Shown piece after piece: positions 37,330 to 50,365 of a DNA stretch of 64,000 nt. The stretch is from Pictodentalium vernedei (lineage: Eukaryota; Mollusca; Scaphopoda; Dentaliida; Dentaliidae): NCBI GenBank assembly GCA_031216915.1, contig CM062297.1, positions 536,570,971 to 536,634,970 on the forward strand, written 5' to 3'. The notes under the pieces are model-generated. The model did not search any database. It saw only the letters and a program-made list of their open reading frames with translations, and had not been told where the DNA came from. Numbering within the stretch: the first letter of the stretch is position 1; each line of letters starts with the position of its first letter. The position numbers and the translations under genes were made by a program.

Positions 37330-40300
37330 GACAGCTTCTGGGGCGCGTCACATAACAGACACTTGAGAATATTGATCCAAGATTTCTGTGACAACAGAGG
37401 TGCTACCAGTAGGATTCACTGTTTAAACTTAAAATTAAGCTATTGAATCAAATGAATAGGAAGATACGCATATCCTATTATTCCTCCCCATGAATTTGCA
37501 GAGCGTCTACTGCCTGCACTCAATAATTTGGGCAAGGCAACACAAATGACAGTAACTAATTGATCCGGTGTGACGCAAACTAAAGAATCATGGAGTGATC
37601 CTACTGGTAGCAAAAATGTACAAATAAACGCATGTTGAGCATCCATACATAAGAAACAGGCAACCTTTCCGAGAAGCGAGTCTACTAATACGCTCAGATG
37701 ACCCGATATATGACGGATAGAGAGATGAACATGAAAATGATTCTCTGTTAGGTATTATAACAAAAGAGAACGGGTGTCGCTATGGTTCCTTATTTACGCT
37801 ACCACTATTGAGTTGTTCAACAATCTCTGAACAATATCGACATCATTCCTGATGATTATATGTTTCTACAGGAACCAAGGGACTCAGACCCCTGCATTTA
37901 TAGTCTGTAGGAATAAGGGTTGTGCCCCAAACTATTGACTCATGCCCGTCATAATCGTGAAAAGCCGGATCTGGCAGTTGCAGCGGAACTAATGAGTTAA
38001 CCACTGAAAACCTGCCTCAATATGGACCCTTTTTGTTTACTATATCCGTTAAAACAATACTGGTCCTGAGTGAAAGCATTGTCACACTCCAGATCTGCGT
38101 AAGAATAACTGGAGGGGACGTGTGCATAAGCAACCCATCTAAACAGGATGCGTAGCCGCTCAGCACATCTCCATCAGTCGCATAAAACTAATTCGTTCTG
38201 GATAATAGCAGACGAACCATATTGTTATGAGACATTATCAAGTTAATAGTTCGAGTGACAGCGCAGGGTGCTATCTTCAGGCCAAAGCTATCTTTCGATC
38301 TATGCTTATAGCATAGTCAATCACTCGGACACTCATTTTAACTGACCAAATGATAACACAAATAAACTTTTAGAGCTTTGATAAACTTGTTATCAAGCTC
38401 CAGTCTATTATCTGTCAGAACGAGCTCTTAGGCTTCAGAACGAGTAACAGGTGGCTACAGAATTCCAGAGAATCTTGATTCTCGATGACCTCTATTACCA
38501 TCATTGTCAAGAGAACTGTTACCTCCGATTGGAGAGACTCTTATGCAAGGATTAGACGGAAGCATTGTCCATCAGACATTAATTTGGTTGTGGTTCTCTC
38601 GGAGAGATAGCGGCAGGCCTTCCGAAACCACACTTCTGAACTACTTGTCTCCATAACAGTTATCCAGATTGATGCTAATCTTGATAACCATCCGTCAACA
38701 TCAAAACAACAGAGATCCTATCTCACACCTGTAGCACCTGTAAGGCCTACGGAAGGAGGAACTGCATCTCATTCGCGGAATAGCCTCGACCCAGCAGTTT
38801 AGGGGCATCTGACCGGAAATCTCGATCAGACGTAAGAGACACGTATCCGAGTCACTATATGACGATCCCTAGAGTAATTATAGGAGAGTTAACTATACCC
38901 TCACGAGGAGTCCTTATAGGCGACCTCCTGTCTAGGACGTCCTCCCTTACTCCTTTCTGCTAATGAGGGGTCGAATATACGCTGACATAAGAAGCAGAGT
39001 ATTGATGCTTTCTTTGTAGCTTGGTTATAATACCAATGAAAGCTTATCTCCCAAAACTTGGAGCCCAGAAACCGGAGCGACTCTAAGAGAGTTATTCACC
39101 TTGACATCTATTAAGGATGACGACGCAAGGGCTCTGTCACGTCTATTTAACTCCGAATTAGCAAATTGTTAAGACAGAGTTATACAGGATAATATATAGC
39201 TCTGGAAAAGACTCTAAATGAGGTACAAATGTCATCCAATCCTTTCCATAGAGACGTTGCGTCACAGTTAAGGTGATCTGCATAATACAGTGAGTCTAAA
39301 TTCGCTCTGAATTAATAAATGTTGTCTTAATTGTGACCAAGCAAATAATGAATGACGAAGGTAAGGCCATGGTTAGGTCCTTAGCCTACTCATTCAAATG
39401 CAGAGGAACTCTCAATACATTTTCACTGTTTTCCGACCAGCGGAACTACAGATGATGATGACAAGAAACCGCCTTGCTCTTTTCCACAGGAAAGTTGAAT
39501 GTGGAGTCGTCTAAAAAGCCAAAAGCCTGCGACACCTGTCTATACTTAACCGGAAAAGACATTCCTTCTCTTTTTCCGGATAATTTAACGTTCAACAATG
39601 CTAGCGGTTTCTTGTAAATAGAAGCAGCATTCTGATTCGCTGAAACACATTCAGGGTAGTGTTGATGGAATAAATCCTCTCAACCCTGTATTGTACCAAA
39701 TGTGGAGGGTAAATCCCCTCCATATCCCTTCAGCATTCCTCTGAATCAGTTGAAATCATGGTGAATGGTATCTGAATGCGCAGATAAATGGACCGACCCA
39801 GCACCATGCGACAGCTCAAGGTCTGAGACTGAAGTCATCTGCTCCTGCATTTGCTGGGGATGCTGCGATGAGCTGCACAAGCTGCAACAGCAAGTCCGTT
39901 ACGGAGGCCTAAGGAGCAGCGGTCTTCTGTTGCATGTCTGCCGGCTGCTCCTGGGACAAGTGTGTCTGAGATGGCTTTTTTCTGTGGGACGTCCCTATAA
40001 ATGAGGCCCTCGTCCTCCTTGGCTACTATATGGAGTGACTTCTCTGACGAAGAGTGACTTCCAAGCGATGCAGACTGGATATCAGAAGTCACGTAGCCAA
40101 GGTGCAGTCGTGTATGCTTGGTAGACATTGAAGAAGCCATAATTATAGCTGACCCCGGCTGTAAACTAAACGGAGCGACCCAGATGGGAGACGTGGACGT
40201 ATGCTCCGACTGACGCAAGTTCTGATCTATAACATCTGGCCCAGATGTTATAATAAAAGAGAGAGGGGGCTCTCTCGCTCGCGGTCCTTCAGACTTCGCC

Positions 40301-41310
40301 AAGCTTCCTGCTGAACTTGTCGGCTTCTTCCTTTCCGTTGTGGCAGGGTGAGCCTTATATTGATATTATATTATAGTGCTCGCTCTACCTATTCTCCTTC
40401 ACCACAATGGACACACCGGCGTCACAGTACCCTCAGGTGTACCGCTTCAACGGTCGAGCTAGCTGGCGACAGGGATTTGAAACCACACTGTGGTTCATTG
40501 CCCTGTCTAATATTCATGAGCACTTTTGCCACTAGCTCTGATTGACTATCAAATGCAATGACGGAAGCACACTATCTGACAGCGTCACATAAACATCACC
40601 ATGTTCTTGTTCCTCTGAAAATATAAACTAATAGACTAAGGCAACCTTAGGGGGGAGAGGACTGGAGGCAGCCTCTCATCGCGAGAGGACCGGCAGTGGT
40701 CCCACGCTAACAACGTACCGAGACACCCGGTCAGCAACGTTTGTCATCCCATGCTACACATATGAGCAAGAATTAGTAGAAGTACTTTCTCCTAAAAATT
40801 AACTGCCACACTATGGGACTGTCTAATGTATCTTACAACAGACCTACCATATCAAAAATAGGAACATACACATAAATAACAAACGTTGCTAATGTAAACA
40901 ACGTCAAACTGAAAACCGGAAACGAGACCCCAGACAACACGGCCCGAAGTCAGTAACGGAATTTTGAACTATCCAATGTAAGGCAAGATCTTCATCAGAA
41001 GAAAAAACAATACATTGGATATATGATGCATGACTAAAAATGCCTAAACACCCTAAGGGTGAGGATGTAACCCTGGGGATATACAGAAAAAACTTTCTGT
41101 ATAACACGTTAAACTCCCAAGAAATTTTATATAAAAAATTTAAAAAAAAACAAGCCAAAAAGCTTGAGAGTTTAACTGAGGGGGATCAAGGGAGGTTAGG
41201 GAAGGAATACTCAATCAACAGTGGAAAATAATTATCAACAATGATGACGTCAGGCCAATGTCCCGAAATTAGGGAACATGAATTAGGGAACATGAACTAA
41301 TTTTTATAAA
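37330..41310 (-). pseudogene. DIRS-B coding remnants (RT and Gag-like)
   Basis: Minus-strand text parallel to DIRS-A 3055-7350 but full of stops and indels. Examples are the region of GCATATCCTATTATTCCTCC (37469) matching DIRS-A 3178, and the Gag-like text around 39060-39540. ORF1-like text with the ACATCTGGCCCAGATGTTAT palindrome lies at 40221-40260. No intact catalytic motif of RT was traced. No frame is long enough to be functional. Confidence 0.78.
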
Positions 41311-41711
41311 TATTATAAAATTACAGCCCTGAACGTTTTCAAACCACTGTTTCTTCCTTCCTTCATCCAATTGTGTCCTTGGGTCCACCAATTTAACCAT
41401 TGATTTGTGTCTGGCATCATTATTAATTTAGATGTAAAAAGCACAAAATTCAGATTGTTGTTATCTGACAAGAGCCAAACAAAGAATGGTGTTGGTGCCA
41501 ATTCTGGTCACTTTCTGACGTCTGCGCATGCACAGAGGGTAAATGTATGGAGGACCAGTTAGGACTTCGGTTTTGCATGCAAATTTGGGGGATTGGGGGG
41601 GGGGGGGGGGGGCAAAATTTGTGTTTGGCCCTACAAAATTGGTGTTTGGCCCTACATATTTTAGAGTTAGCACCAGCTATGTCTGGGCCATTGGTATACT
41701 GTGTAAAAATA

Positions 41712-43349
41712 ACCTGTATTATATGTTACTAAACATTCATACAAAAATTTATTCAAATCAGAACTTTCATACAGAAGTTCTGTACAAAAAACTGATTGCA
41801 CTAATTTTGGTACAAAATGGCTGCTGGTGGCCATCTTGAATTTTGGACTGCACCCAAAAACATTTATTCTCATCCCACGGTGATAACAAAGGTATTCAAG
41901 AAGTTTCGTAAAGATCGGTTCATAAATACAACCTCTAGCCCGAGCCGTATTGGCATTTGCTGTTACAGTGCTGAAAGTAACACTAAATAAATCAAAGTTG
42001 GTCTAATTTGCATAATTTACGCACGAGAAAAAACCCGTATTATATGTGATGTATCCCATGGTACTAAACATTCATACAAAAAATTATTCAAATCAGCGCT
42101 TTCATATGGAAGTTCTGTGCAAAAATCTGAATGCACCAAATTTTGTACAAAATGGCTGCCATCGGCCATCTTGAATTTCGAACCGGACCCAAAAACACTC
42201 GTTCTCGTCCCACGGTGATAACAAAGGTACCCAAGGAGTTTCGTAAAGATCGGTTCTTAAATACGGCCTCTAGCCCGAGCCGTATAGGGATTTGCACTTA
42301 CAGTGCTGAAAGTAACACTAAATAAATCAAAGTTAGTCTAATTTGCATAATATAAGCACGAGAAAAAACCCATATATGTGATGTATCTCATGGTACTAAA
42401 CATTCATACAAAAAGTTATTCAAATCAGAGCTTTCATATGGAAGTTCTGTACAAAAAACAGATTTCTGCATCATCGGTACAAAATGGCTGCTGGCAGCCA
42501 TCTTGAATTTCGGACTGCACCCAAAAACACTCGTTCTCATCCCACGGTCATAACAAAGGTACCCAAGAGTTTCGTAAAGATGGGTTCATAAATACGGCCT
42601 CTAGCCCGAGCCATAGCAGCTTGGCACTTACAGATCTGAAAGTAACACTAAATAAATCAAAGTCAGTCTAATTTGCATAATTTACGCACGAGAAAAAAAC
42701 CTGTATTATATGTGATGTATCCCATGGTACTAAACATTTATACAAAACTTTATTCAAATCAGAACTTTCATACAGAAGTTCTGTACAAAAAACTGATTTT
42801 TGCATCATCGGTACAAAATGGCCGCTGGCAGCCATCTTGAATTTCGGACCACACCTAAAAACACTCGTTCCCGTCCCAGGGTCATAACAAAGGTACACAA
42901 GAAGTTTCGTAAAGATCAGTTCATAAATACGACCTCTAGCCCGAGCCATAGCCAATTGTTGACGTATGGACAGATGGACAGACGGACGGACAGATGGACA
43001 GGCGGACGGACAGACGGACGACGGGCCATGACAATAGCTCAAATTTGACTTCGTCAAAGTTGAGCTAAAAATTATTCAAATCAGAGCTTTCATATGGAAG
43101 TTCTGTACAAAAAACAGATTTCTGCATCGTCGGTACAAAATGGTGGCTGGCAGCCATCTTGAATTTCGGACCGCACCCAAAAACGCTCGTTCTCGTCCCA
43201 CGGTCATAACAAAGGTACCCCAAGAAGTTTCGTAAAGATCAGTTCATAAATACGGCCTCTAGCCCGAGCCGTATCCAATTGTTGACGGACAGACGGACGA
43301 CGGGCCATGGCATAAGCTCAAATTTGGCTTCGCCAAAGTTGAGCTAAAA
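41712..43349 (+). repeat. ~340-bp monomer array, outer element 3' half
   Basis: The monomer recurs with periods of about 300-350 bp: ACTAAACATTCATACAAAAA, GAAGTTCTGTACAAAAAACTG, AAAATGGCTGCTGGCAGCCATC (a hairpin), AAGTTTCGTAAAGATCGG. Two termini are present, one at 43071 and one at 43349. The second belongs to a copy lacking its 5' end (43072-43349). Short ORFs here are repeat translations. Confidence 0.82.
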
Positions 43350-44860
43350 ATGAAAGTGTCAATGACACTGTAGCTCAACTTGACAAACTTGAACTTGGTA
43401 AGTTATAAATGAAATGGCAAAATTGAAGCTCATTGGTACCAATGTCATTTTTTTTTGCCAGTGGCAACATTTTTTGACAGAAACCGAAGAAAATCGATAG
43501 CTCCCATCTAGAGGCCTCCCCAAACAAGCATGCCAGGTTTCACAGCCATGTAGGGTGTACAAAAGGGAAATATTGTGGTCTGACTAGACTAAATTCTAAG
43601 AACGTTGGCCGTGGCAACAATTTTTGACAGAAATGGAAGAAAATCGATAGCTCCCATCTAGAGGTCACCGTAAATAAGCATACCAGGTTTCAAAGCAATC
43701 TAGTCATAAATGTGCCCTGTAGGGTGAGCCAAGGGAAAATATTGTGGTCTGACTAAACTAAATTAAAAGAATGTTGGCTGCGGCAACATTTTTTGATGGA
43801 AATTGAAGAAAATGGATAGCTCCCATCTAGAGGTCACCCCAAACAAGCATGCCAGGTTTCAAAGCAATCCGATCATAAATGTGCCCTGTAGGGTGTGCCA
43901 AAGGGAAAATTGAGTCTTCTGACTAAACTAAGTTCTAAGAACGTTGGCCGCGGCAACATTTTTGGACGGAAATTGAAGAAAATCGATAGCTCCCATCTAG
44001 AGGTCTCCAAACAAGCATATCAGGTTTCAAAGCAATCAAATCATAAATGTGCCCTGTAGGGTGTGCCAAAGTGAAATATTGTGGTCTGACTAAACTGAGT
44101 TCTAAAAACGTTGGCCGCGGCAACATTTTTTGCCGGAAATTGAAGAAAATCGATAGCTCCTATCTAGAGGTCCCCCCAAACAAGCATGCCAGATTTCAAA
44201 GCAATCCAATCATAAATGTACCCTGTAGGGTGTGCCAAAGGGAAATATTGAGTCTTCTGACTAAACTAAGTTCTAAGAAGTTAGAACGTTGGCCACGGCA
44301 ACATTTTTTGACAGAAATTGAAGAAAATCGATAGCTCCCATCTAGAGGTCTCCCCAAACAAGCATACCAGGTTTCAAAGCAATCTGATCATAAATGTGCC
44401 CTGTAGGGTGTGCCAAAGGGAAATATTGAGGTCTGACTAAACTAAGTTCTACGAACGTTGGCCGCGGCAATATTTTTTGCCGGAAATTGAAGAAAATCGA
44501 TAGCTCTCATCTAGAGGTCAGCCTAAATAAGCATACCAGGTTTCAAAGCAATCAAATCATAAATGTGCCTTGTAGGGTGTGCCAAACGGAAATATTGTGG
44601 TTTGATTAAACTAAGTTCTACGAACGTTGGCCGCGGCAACATTTTTTGACGGAAATTGAAGAAAATCGATAGCTCCCATCTACAGGTCACCCCAAACAAG
44701 TATACCAAGTTTCAAAGTAATCTGATCATAAATGCGACCTGTGAGGTGTACCAAAGGAAATTGTGGACGTACGTACTAACGTACATACATACGTACGTAC
44801 GCCGACAGACGAGAAGTGATGGCAATAGCTCAGCTTGACTTTGTCAAGTTGAGCTAAAAA
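43350..44860 (+). mobile_element. Complete pearl-like element, GTTGGCCGCGGCAAC core
   Basis: It begins ATGAAAGTGTCAATGACACT then GCTCAACTTGAC, and ends GTCAAGTTGAGCTAAAAA. The 12-base 5' motif is the exact inverse of the 3' one. About eight core monomers of about 170 bp, each with GTTGGCCGCGGCAAC and ATCGATAGCTCCCATCTAGA. The usual GACGG tract is replaced by ACGTACGTAC (44764-44805). The start abuts the end of the previous element. Confidence 0.88.
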
Positions 44861-46578
44861 TCAGTAAAAGAAGGTTAAATATTTTGAAAATTACAATTCT
44901 CTCAGACAGTATTCTGTTTTCATAATAGCTTTGGATAGGTAAAGGGTTACAGTCAAACACACTTTACTCCAATAGTTGTCAAATCTTAAAAGATAAACAA
45001 TAATTACTGTCATCTAAGCTGACATGATTGAAACAGAATACAAACAAAAACTTTCATGTTACTTATCAGAAAATACTGTCATCAGATTGAAGTTGACAGG
45101 TTCCTGGAAAACCAGACTAATGATGCAAAAATCAAGGTACAGTTAAAATGGTTTACAGCAAAGTCAAAATAAGTTGTGTAGGATAATCCAAAGATTATGT
45201 ATCTTTTTCTTTTTTCTCTTCCTACACTGATAAGACCAGAAGCTAACATCATTTTATGGAAAGCTCTCACTGATAGCTTTCTAGAAAATGTCAGATTCTG
45301 ATCTTGTCAGGGCAGGAGCAGCAGTTTACTTAGTTTATTGCAGTTATGCTACAGCTTATTTTGACTTTTACTGTATACACAATATTTTGGGTTTTTTTCC
45401 CCCAGTCTTCAGTGGAGAAAACTGGAACCAACCCTTACCAGATTCTCAAAAACAAGTATTTTGCTGACAGTACCGATCTTTTGTGCAGACAGGAGGGGCA
45501 TTGGGTTAAGCATTAGAATATAGCCTCTGGTGGCCACATATTTCCATCCTCTCATAGACTATCCCTGCAAAGTGTGGTTCACATCGGCTCAGTAGTTTCA
45601 GAGAAGAAGATGAAAATGTGATTTCCCATAGGGTTTCTATAGTAACTATAAGCCGCAATTACAGCCATGTTTACAACCCGATCAACATTAAATGAGGATC
45701 GTTGGTAGAGGGCGTCCCAGTCATTACTTATGTGAAATGTGAAGTATCAAAACATTTGGCCCGGCAATTTCACAGGAGAAAATTTTTTGAAAATCCACCT
45801 ATCAGAGTCAAAGAATGCCTCTGGCGGCCATGTTTTTCAATCCTCGAGAACAAAATGAGGATTGTTTGTAGAGGCCCTCCCATAGACCATCCCTGCCAGG
45901 TTTGGTTCATGTCAGCTCAGTAGTTCTGGAGAAGATGAAAATGTGATTTCCCATAGGGTTTCTATAATAATTATAAGCCACAATTGTGGCCATGTTTGCA
46001 ACCCGATCAACATTAAATGAGGATCGTTGGTAGAGGTGGTCCCAGTCATCGTTTATGTGAAGTATGAAAACATTTCACCTGGCAGTTTCAGAGAAGATTT
46101 TTGAAAATCTACCAATCAGAATCAAAGAATGCCTCTGGCAGCCATGTTTTTCAACCCACAGGCACAAAATGAGGATCATTTGTAGAGGACCTCCCATAGA
46201 CTATCCCTGCCAGGTTTGTTTTCACGTCGCCTCGGTTTTTCCAGAGAAGAAGAGGAAAATGTGATTTCCCATGGGGTTTCTACAGTAACTACAAGCCGCA
46301 ATTGTGGCAATGTTTGTAACCCAATCAACATTAAATGAGGATCGTTGGTAGAGGGGGTCACAGTCATCATTTATGTGAAGTTTCAAAACATTTGGCCTGG
46401 CAGTTTCAGAGGAGAAGATTTTTGAAAATCCACCAACCAGATTCAAAGAATGCCTCTGGAAGCCATGAAAAGCATATACCAATAAGATGAAGTAGTTGTG
46501 CCCACACAATACAAGGGATTTTTCCTTCTATTTTCAATTCCTGCACTTTTACGTCCCAAAATTGAGATAAATGCATAA
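44861..46578 (+). repeat. Interspersed repeat, ~350-bp monomers
   Basis: From about 45555 there are three copies of a monomer with TGATTTCCCATAGGGTTTCT, CAACATTAAATGAGGATCGT and GAATGCCTCTGGCGGCCATG. The preceding 44861-45430 is related to 58820-59370. No gene and no clear terminus. Confidence 0.7.
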
Positions 46579-48772
46579 ATGAAAGTGTCAATGACACTGT
46601 AGCTCAACTTGTCAAGACAAAGACATGTACATGTATAGTATGTGACACAGCAATGACAAACATCTAGGTAATGACCTGATAACAAAGGTACATATAAAGT
46701 ATTGTAACGGTCTGTACATAAATACTGACCGTTGCCTGTAACAAATGTATAGGTAAAGTATTGTAAAGGTGGGTGACAGTCAGATGCTGAACTAGAAAAA
46801 ATCTTTGAGTCCCAGAGTGGGTCTGACTGAACCCCAAAATATTTGTTCTCATAGCACAGTGATAACAAAGGCACCCCAAAACACACTCGTTCCTGTCCCA
46901 AGGTGAAAACAAAAGTACTCAAGAAGTTTTGTGAAGATCAGTTCATAAATACGAGCTGTATAGAACTTGTGACAAAAAACTGATTGGACCTAATTTCGGT
47001 ACAAAATGGCCACTGGCAGCCATCTTGAATTTTGGACCGTACCCAGAAACACTCATTCTCATCCCAAGGAGATAACAAAGGTACCCAAGAAGTTTTGTGA
47101 AGATCGGTTCATAAATACAGCCTCTACCCTGAGCCGTATTGACATGTGTGCTTACATTGTGTAAGTTGCACTGAATAAATCAAAGTTCGTCTAATTTGCA
47201 TAATTTCTGCACGAAAAAAAACCCCTTACAATATGTGATGTATTCCATGTTACTAAACATTCATACAAAAATTTATTAAAATCAGAACTTTCATACAGAA
47301 GTTCTATACAAAAGACTGATTGCACTAATTTTGGTACAAAATGGCTGCTGGTGGCCATCTTGAATTTCGGACCACACCCAAAAACACTCGCTCTCATCCC
47401 ACGGTGATAACAAAGGTACCCAAGAAGTTTCGTAAAGATTGGTTCATAAATATGGCCTCTAGTCTGAGCTGTATAGAAGTTGTGTACAAAAAACTGATTA
47501 GACCCAATTTCGGTACAAAATGGCCACTGGCAGCCATCTTGAATTTTAGACCGCACCCAGAAACACTCGTTCTCGTCCCAAGGTGATAACAAAGGTACCC
47601 AAGACATTTCGTGAAGATCAGTTCATAAATACAGACTCTAGTCTGAGCCGTATTGACATGTGTACTTACTGTGTGTAAGTCGCACTGAAAAAATCAAAGT
47701 TCATCTAATTTGCATAATTTCTGCACGAGAAAAAAACCTGTATTATATGTGATGCATCCCATGGTACTAAACATTCACACAAAAAAATTATTCAAATCAG
47801 GGCTTTCATATGGAAGTTCTGTGCAAAAATCTGATTGCACCTAATTTTGTACAAAATGGCTGCCATCGGCCATCTTGAATTTCGGACCGGACCCAAAAAC
47901 ACTCGTTCTCGTCCCACGGTGATACCAAAGGTACCCAAGAAGTTTCGTAAAGATCGGTTCATAAATACGGCCTCTAGCCCGAGCCGTATTGGCATTTGCA
48001 CTTACAGTGCTGAAAGTAACCCCAAAAAACATCAAAATTAGTCTAATTTGCACAATTTACGTACGAGAAAAAAACCTGTATTATATGTGATGTATCCCAT
48101 GGTACTAAACATTCATACAAAAAATTATTCAAATCAGAGCTTTCATATGGAAGTTCTGTACAAAAAACAGATTTCTGCATCGTTGGTACAAAATGGCAGC
48201 TGGCAGCCATCTTGAATTTTGGACCGCACCCAAAAACACTCGTTCTCGTCCCACGTTCATAACAAAGGTACCCAAGAAGTTTCGTAAAGATCGGTTCATA
48301 AATACGGCCTCTAGCCCGAGCCATAGCAGCTTGGCACTTACAGCTCTGAAACTAACACTAAATAAATCAAAGTCAGTCTAATTTGCATAATTTACGCACG
48401 AGAAAAAAACCCGTATTATATGTGATGTATCCCATGGTACTAAACATTTATACAAAACTTTATTCAAATCAGAACTTTCATACAGAAGTTCTGTACAAAA
48501 AACTGATTTTTGCATCATCGGTACAAAATGGCCACTGGCAGCCATCTTGAATTTCGGACCACACCTAAAAACACTCGTTCCCGTCCCAGGGTCATAACAA
48601 AGGTACACAAGAAGTTTCGTAAAGATCGGTTCATAAATACGACCTCTAGCCCGAGCCATAGCCAATTGTTGACGTACGGACAGACGGACAGACGGCCAGA
48701 CGGACAGACGGACGCCGGACGACGGGCCATGACAATAGCTCAAATTTGACTTCGTCAAAGTTGAGCTAAAAA
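46579..48772 (+). mobile_element. Complete pearl-like element, 2.2 kb
   Basis: 5' ATGAAAGTGTCAATGACACT, then GCTCAACTTG. Six or so core monomers of the type seen at 41712-43349, a GACGGACAGACGG tract (48673-48724), 3' hairpin ending CAAAGTTGAGCTAAAAA. This is the intact form of the family to which the outer element (11614-43071) belongs. Confidence 0.85.
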
Positions 48773-48980
48773 CAGATTTTTTTTTTATTTTTGCTTGGAA
48801 ATTTTCAAAGTCCCAAACAAAATATTTTCAGCCTAGAATTTGTTTTCTTCTTGAAATTGACCGAAACACATAAAAAACAAAAAAAAATTCCTGGATTTTG
48901 GTCCAAAAAGTCCCACCCGGACCCCAAATTTTCAGTGAAAAAAAAAAAAAAATTTGTCTTAAAATTGATCGAAAGGCATA
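48773..48980. repeat. Short repeat with A runs
   Basis: Contains AAATTGACCGAAA-CATAAAAAAC and GGATTTTGGTCCAAAA, repeated at 50366-50545. No gene. Confidence 0.6.
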
Positions 48981-50365
48981 ATGAAAGTGTCAATGACACT
49001 GTAACTCAACTTGTTTAAGACATGTACTTGTATAGTATGTGACACAGCAATGACAAACATCTAGGTAATGACCTGATAACAAAGGTACATGTAAAGTATT
49101 GTAATGGTCTGTACATAAATGCTGACCATAGCCTGTAACAAATGTGTAGGTAAAGTATTGTAAAGGTGGACGACAGTTAGATGCTAAACTAGAAAAGAAA
49201 TCTTTGAGTCCCAGAGTGGGTCTGACTGAACCCAAAAATATTTGTTCTCATAGCACAGTGATAACAAAGGCACCCAAAAACACTCGTTCCTGTCACAAGG
49301 TGATAACAAGGGTATCCCAAGAAGAGACTCTAGCCCAAGCCGTATTGACATGTGCACCTACTGTGTATAAGTTGCACTGAACAAATCAAAGTTCATCTAA
49401 TTTGCATAATTTCTGCACAAGAAAAAAACCTGTATTATATGTGATGTATTCCATGTTACTAAACATTCATACAGAAATTTATTCAAATCAGAACTTTCAT
49501 ACAAAAGTTCTGTACAAAAAACTGATTGCACTAATTTTGGTACAAAATGGCCACTGGCAGCCATCTTGAATTTCAGACTGCACCCAAAAACACTAGTTCT
49601 CGTCCCAAGGTGATGTTTAACAAAGGTGCCCAAGAAGTTTCGTAAAGATCGGTTCATAAATACGGCCTCTAGCCTGAGCCGTATAGAAGTTGTGTATCTC
49701 ATCCCAAGGTGATAACAAAGGTGCACCAGAAGTTTCATGAAGATCGGTTCAAAAATACAGACTCTAGCCTGAGCCGTATTGACATGTGCACTTACTGTGT
49801 TTTAGTAGCACTGAATAAATAAAAGTTCATCTAATTTGCATAATTTTTGCACGAGAAAAATACCTGTATTATATGTGATATATTCCATGTTACTAAACAT
49901 TCATACGGAAATTTATTCAAACCAGAACTTTCATACAAAAGTTTTGTACAAAAAACTGATTGCACTAATTTTGGTACAAAATGGCCGCCGGCAGCCATCT
50001 TGAATTTCGGACTGCACCCAAAAACACTAGTTCTCGTCCCAAGGTGATAACAAAGGTGCCCAAGAAGTTTCGTAAAGATCGGTTCATAAATACAGCCTCT
50101 AGTCCGAGCCATATTGGCATTTGCAGTTACAGTGCTGAAAGTAACATTAAATAGACCAAAGTTAGTCTAATTGGCATAATTTATGCATAATTTATGCACG
50201 AGAAAAAACCCTGTATTATATGTGATGTGTCCCATGGTACTAAACATTCACACAGAAAATTATTCAAATTAGTGCTTTCATATGGAAGTTCTGTGCAAAA
50301 ATCCGATTGCACCTAATTTTGTACAAAATGGCCGCCAGTGGCCATCTTGAATTTCAGACCGGACC
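48981..50365 (+). mobile_element. Pearl-like element, 3'-truncated
   Basis: 5' ATGAAAGTGTCAATGACACT at 48981 followed by the same core. It breaks off at about 50365 without tail or hairpin. The insertion site lies in GAAAGGCATAAAAAAC text that is also seen at 50385. Confidence 0.78.

Larger units (their letters stand above)
15275..41711 (-). mobile_element. DIRS-B, degenerate DIRS1-like copy split by insertions
   Basis: Left terminus and ITR at 15275-15520, internal complementary region at 15587-15668, right ITR and terminus at 41485-41711. The terminal motif is GGCCCAGAC rather than GACCCAGAC, marking a different subfamily from A and C. Its own complementary region matches its own ends. The span contains two pearl-like elements and a Gypsy element. 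Decayed coding text resumes at about 37340, matching DIRS-A from about 3055 onward. The catalytic recombinase part (DIRS-A 1362-3050) is not recognisable. The ITR G run has grown to about 20 bases at both ends. Inserted in GAAAAAA^ACCTG of the outer pearl-like element. Confidence 0.88.
11614..43071 (+). mobile_element. Outer pearl-like element carrying the whole nest
   Basis: It starts with the family 5' end ATGAAAGTGTCAATGACACT at 11614. Its core monomers run 11900-12696, 14658-14822, 15184-15274 and 41712-42950. It ends with a GACGGACGG tract and the hairpin AGCTCAAATTTGACTTCG/TCAAAGTTGAGCTAAAAA at 43071. The core sentence (CTGATTGCACTAATTTTGGT, GCCATCTTGAATTTTGGACC, AAGTTTCGTAAAGATCGGTT) is continuous across each insertion when the insert is skipped. 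Only about 3.1 kb belongs to the element itself; the rest is later insertions. Confidence 0.75.
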
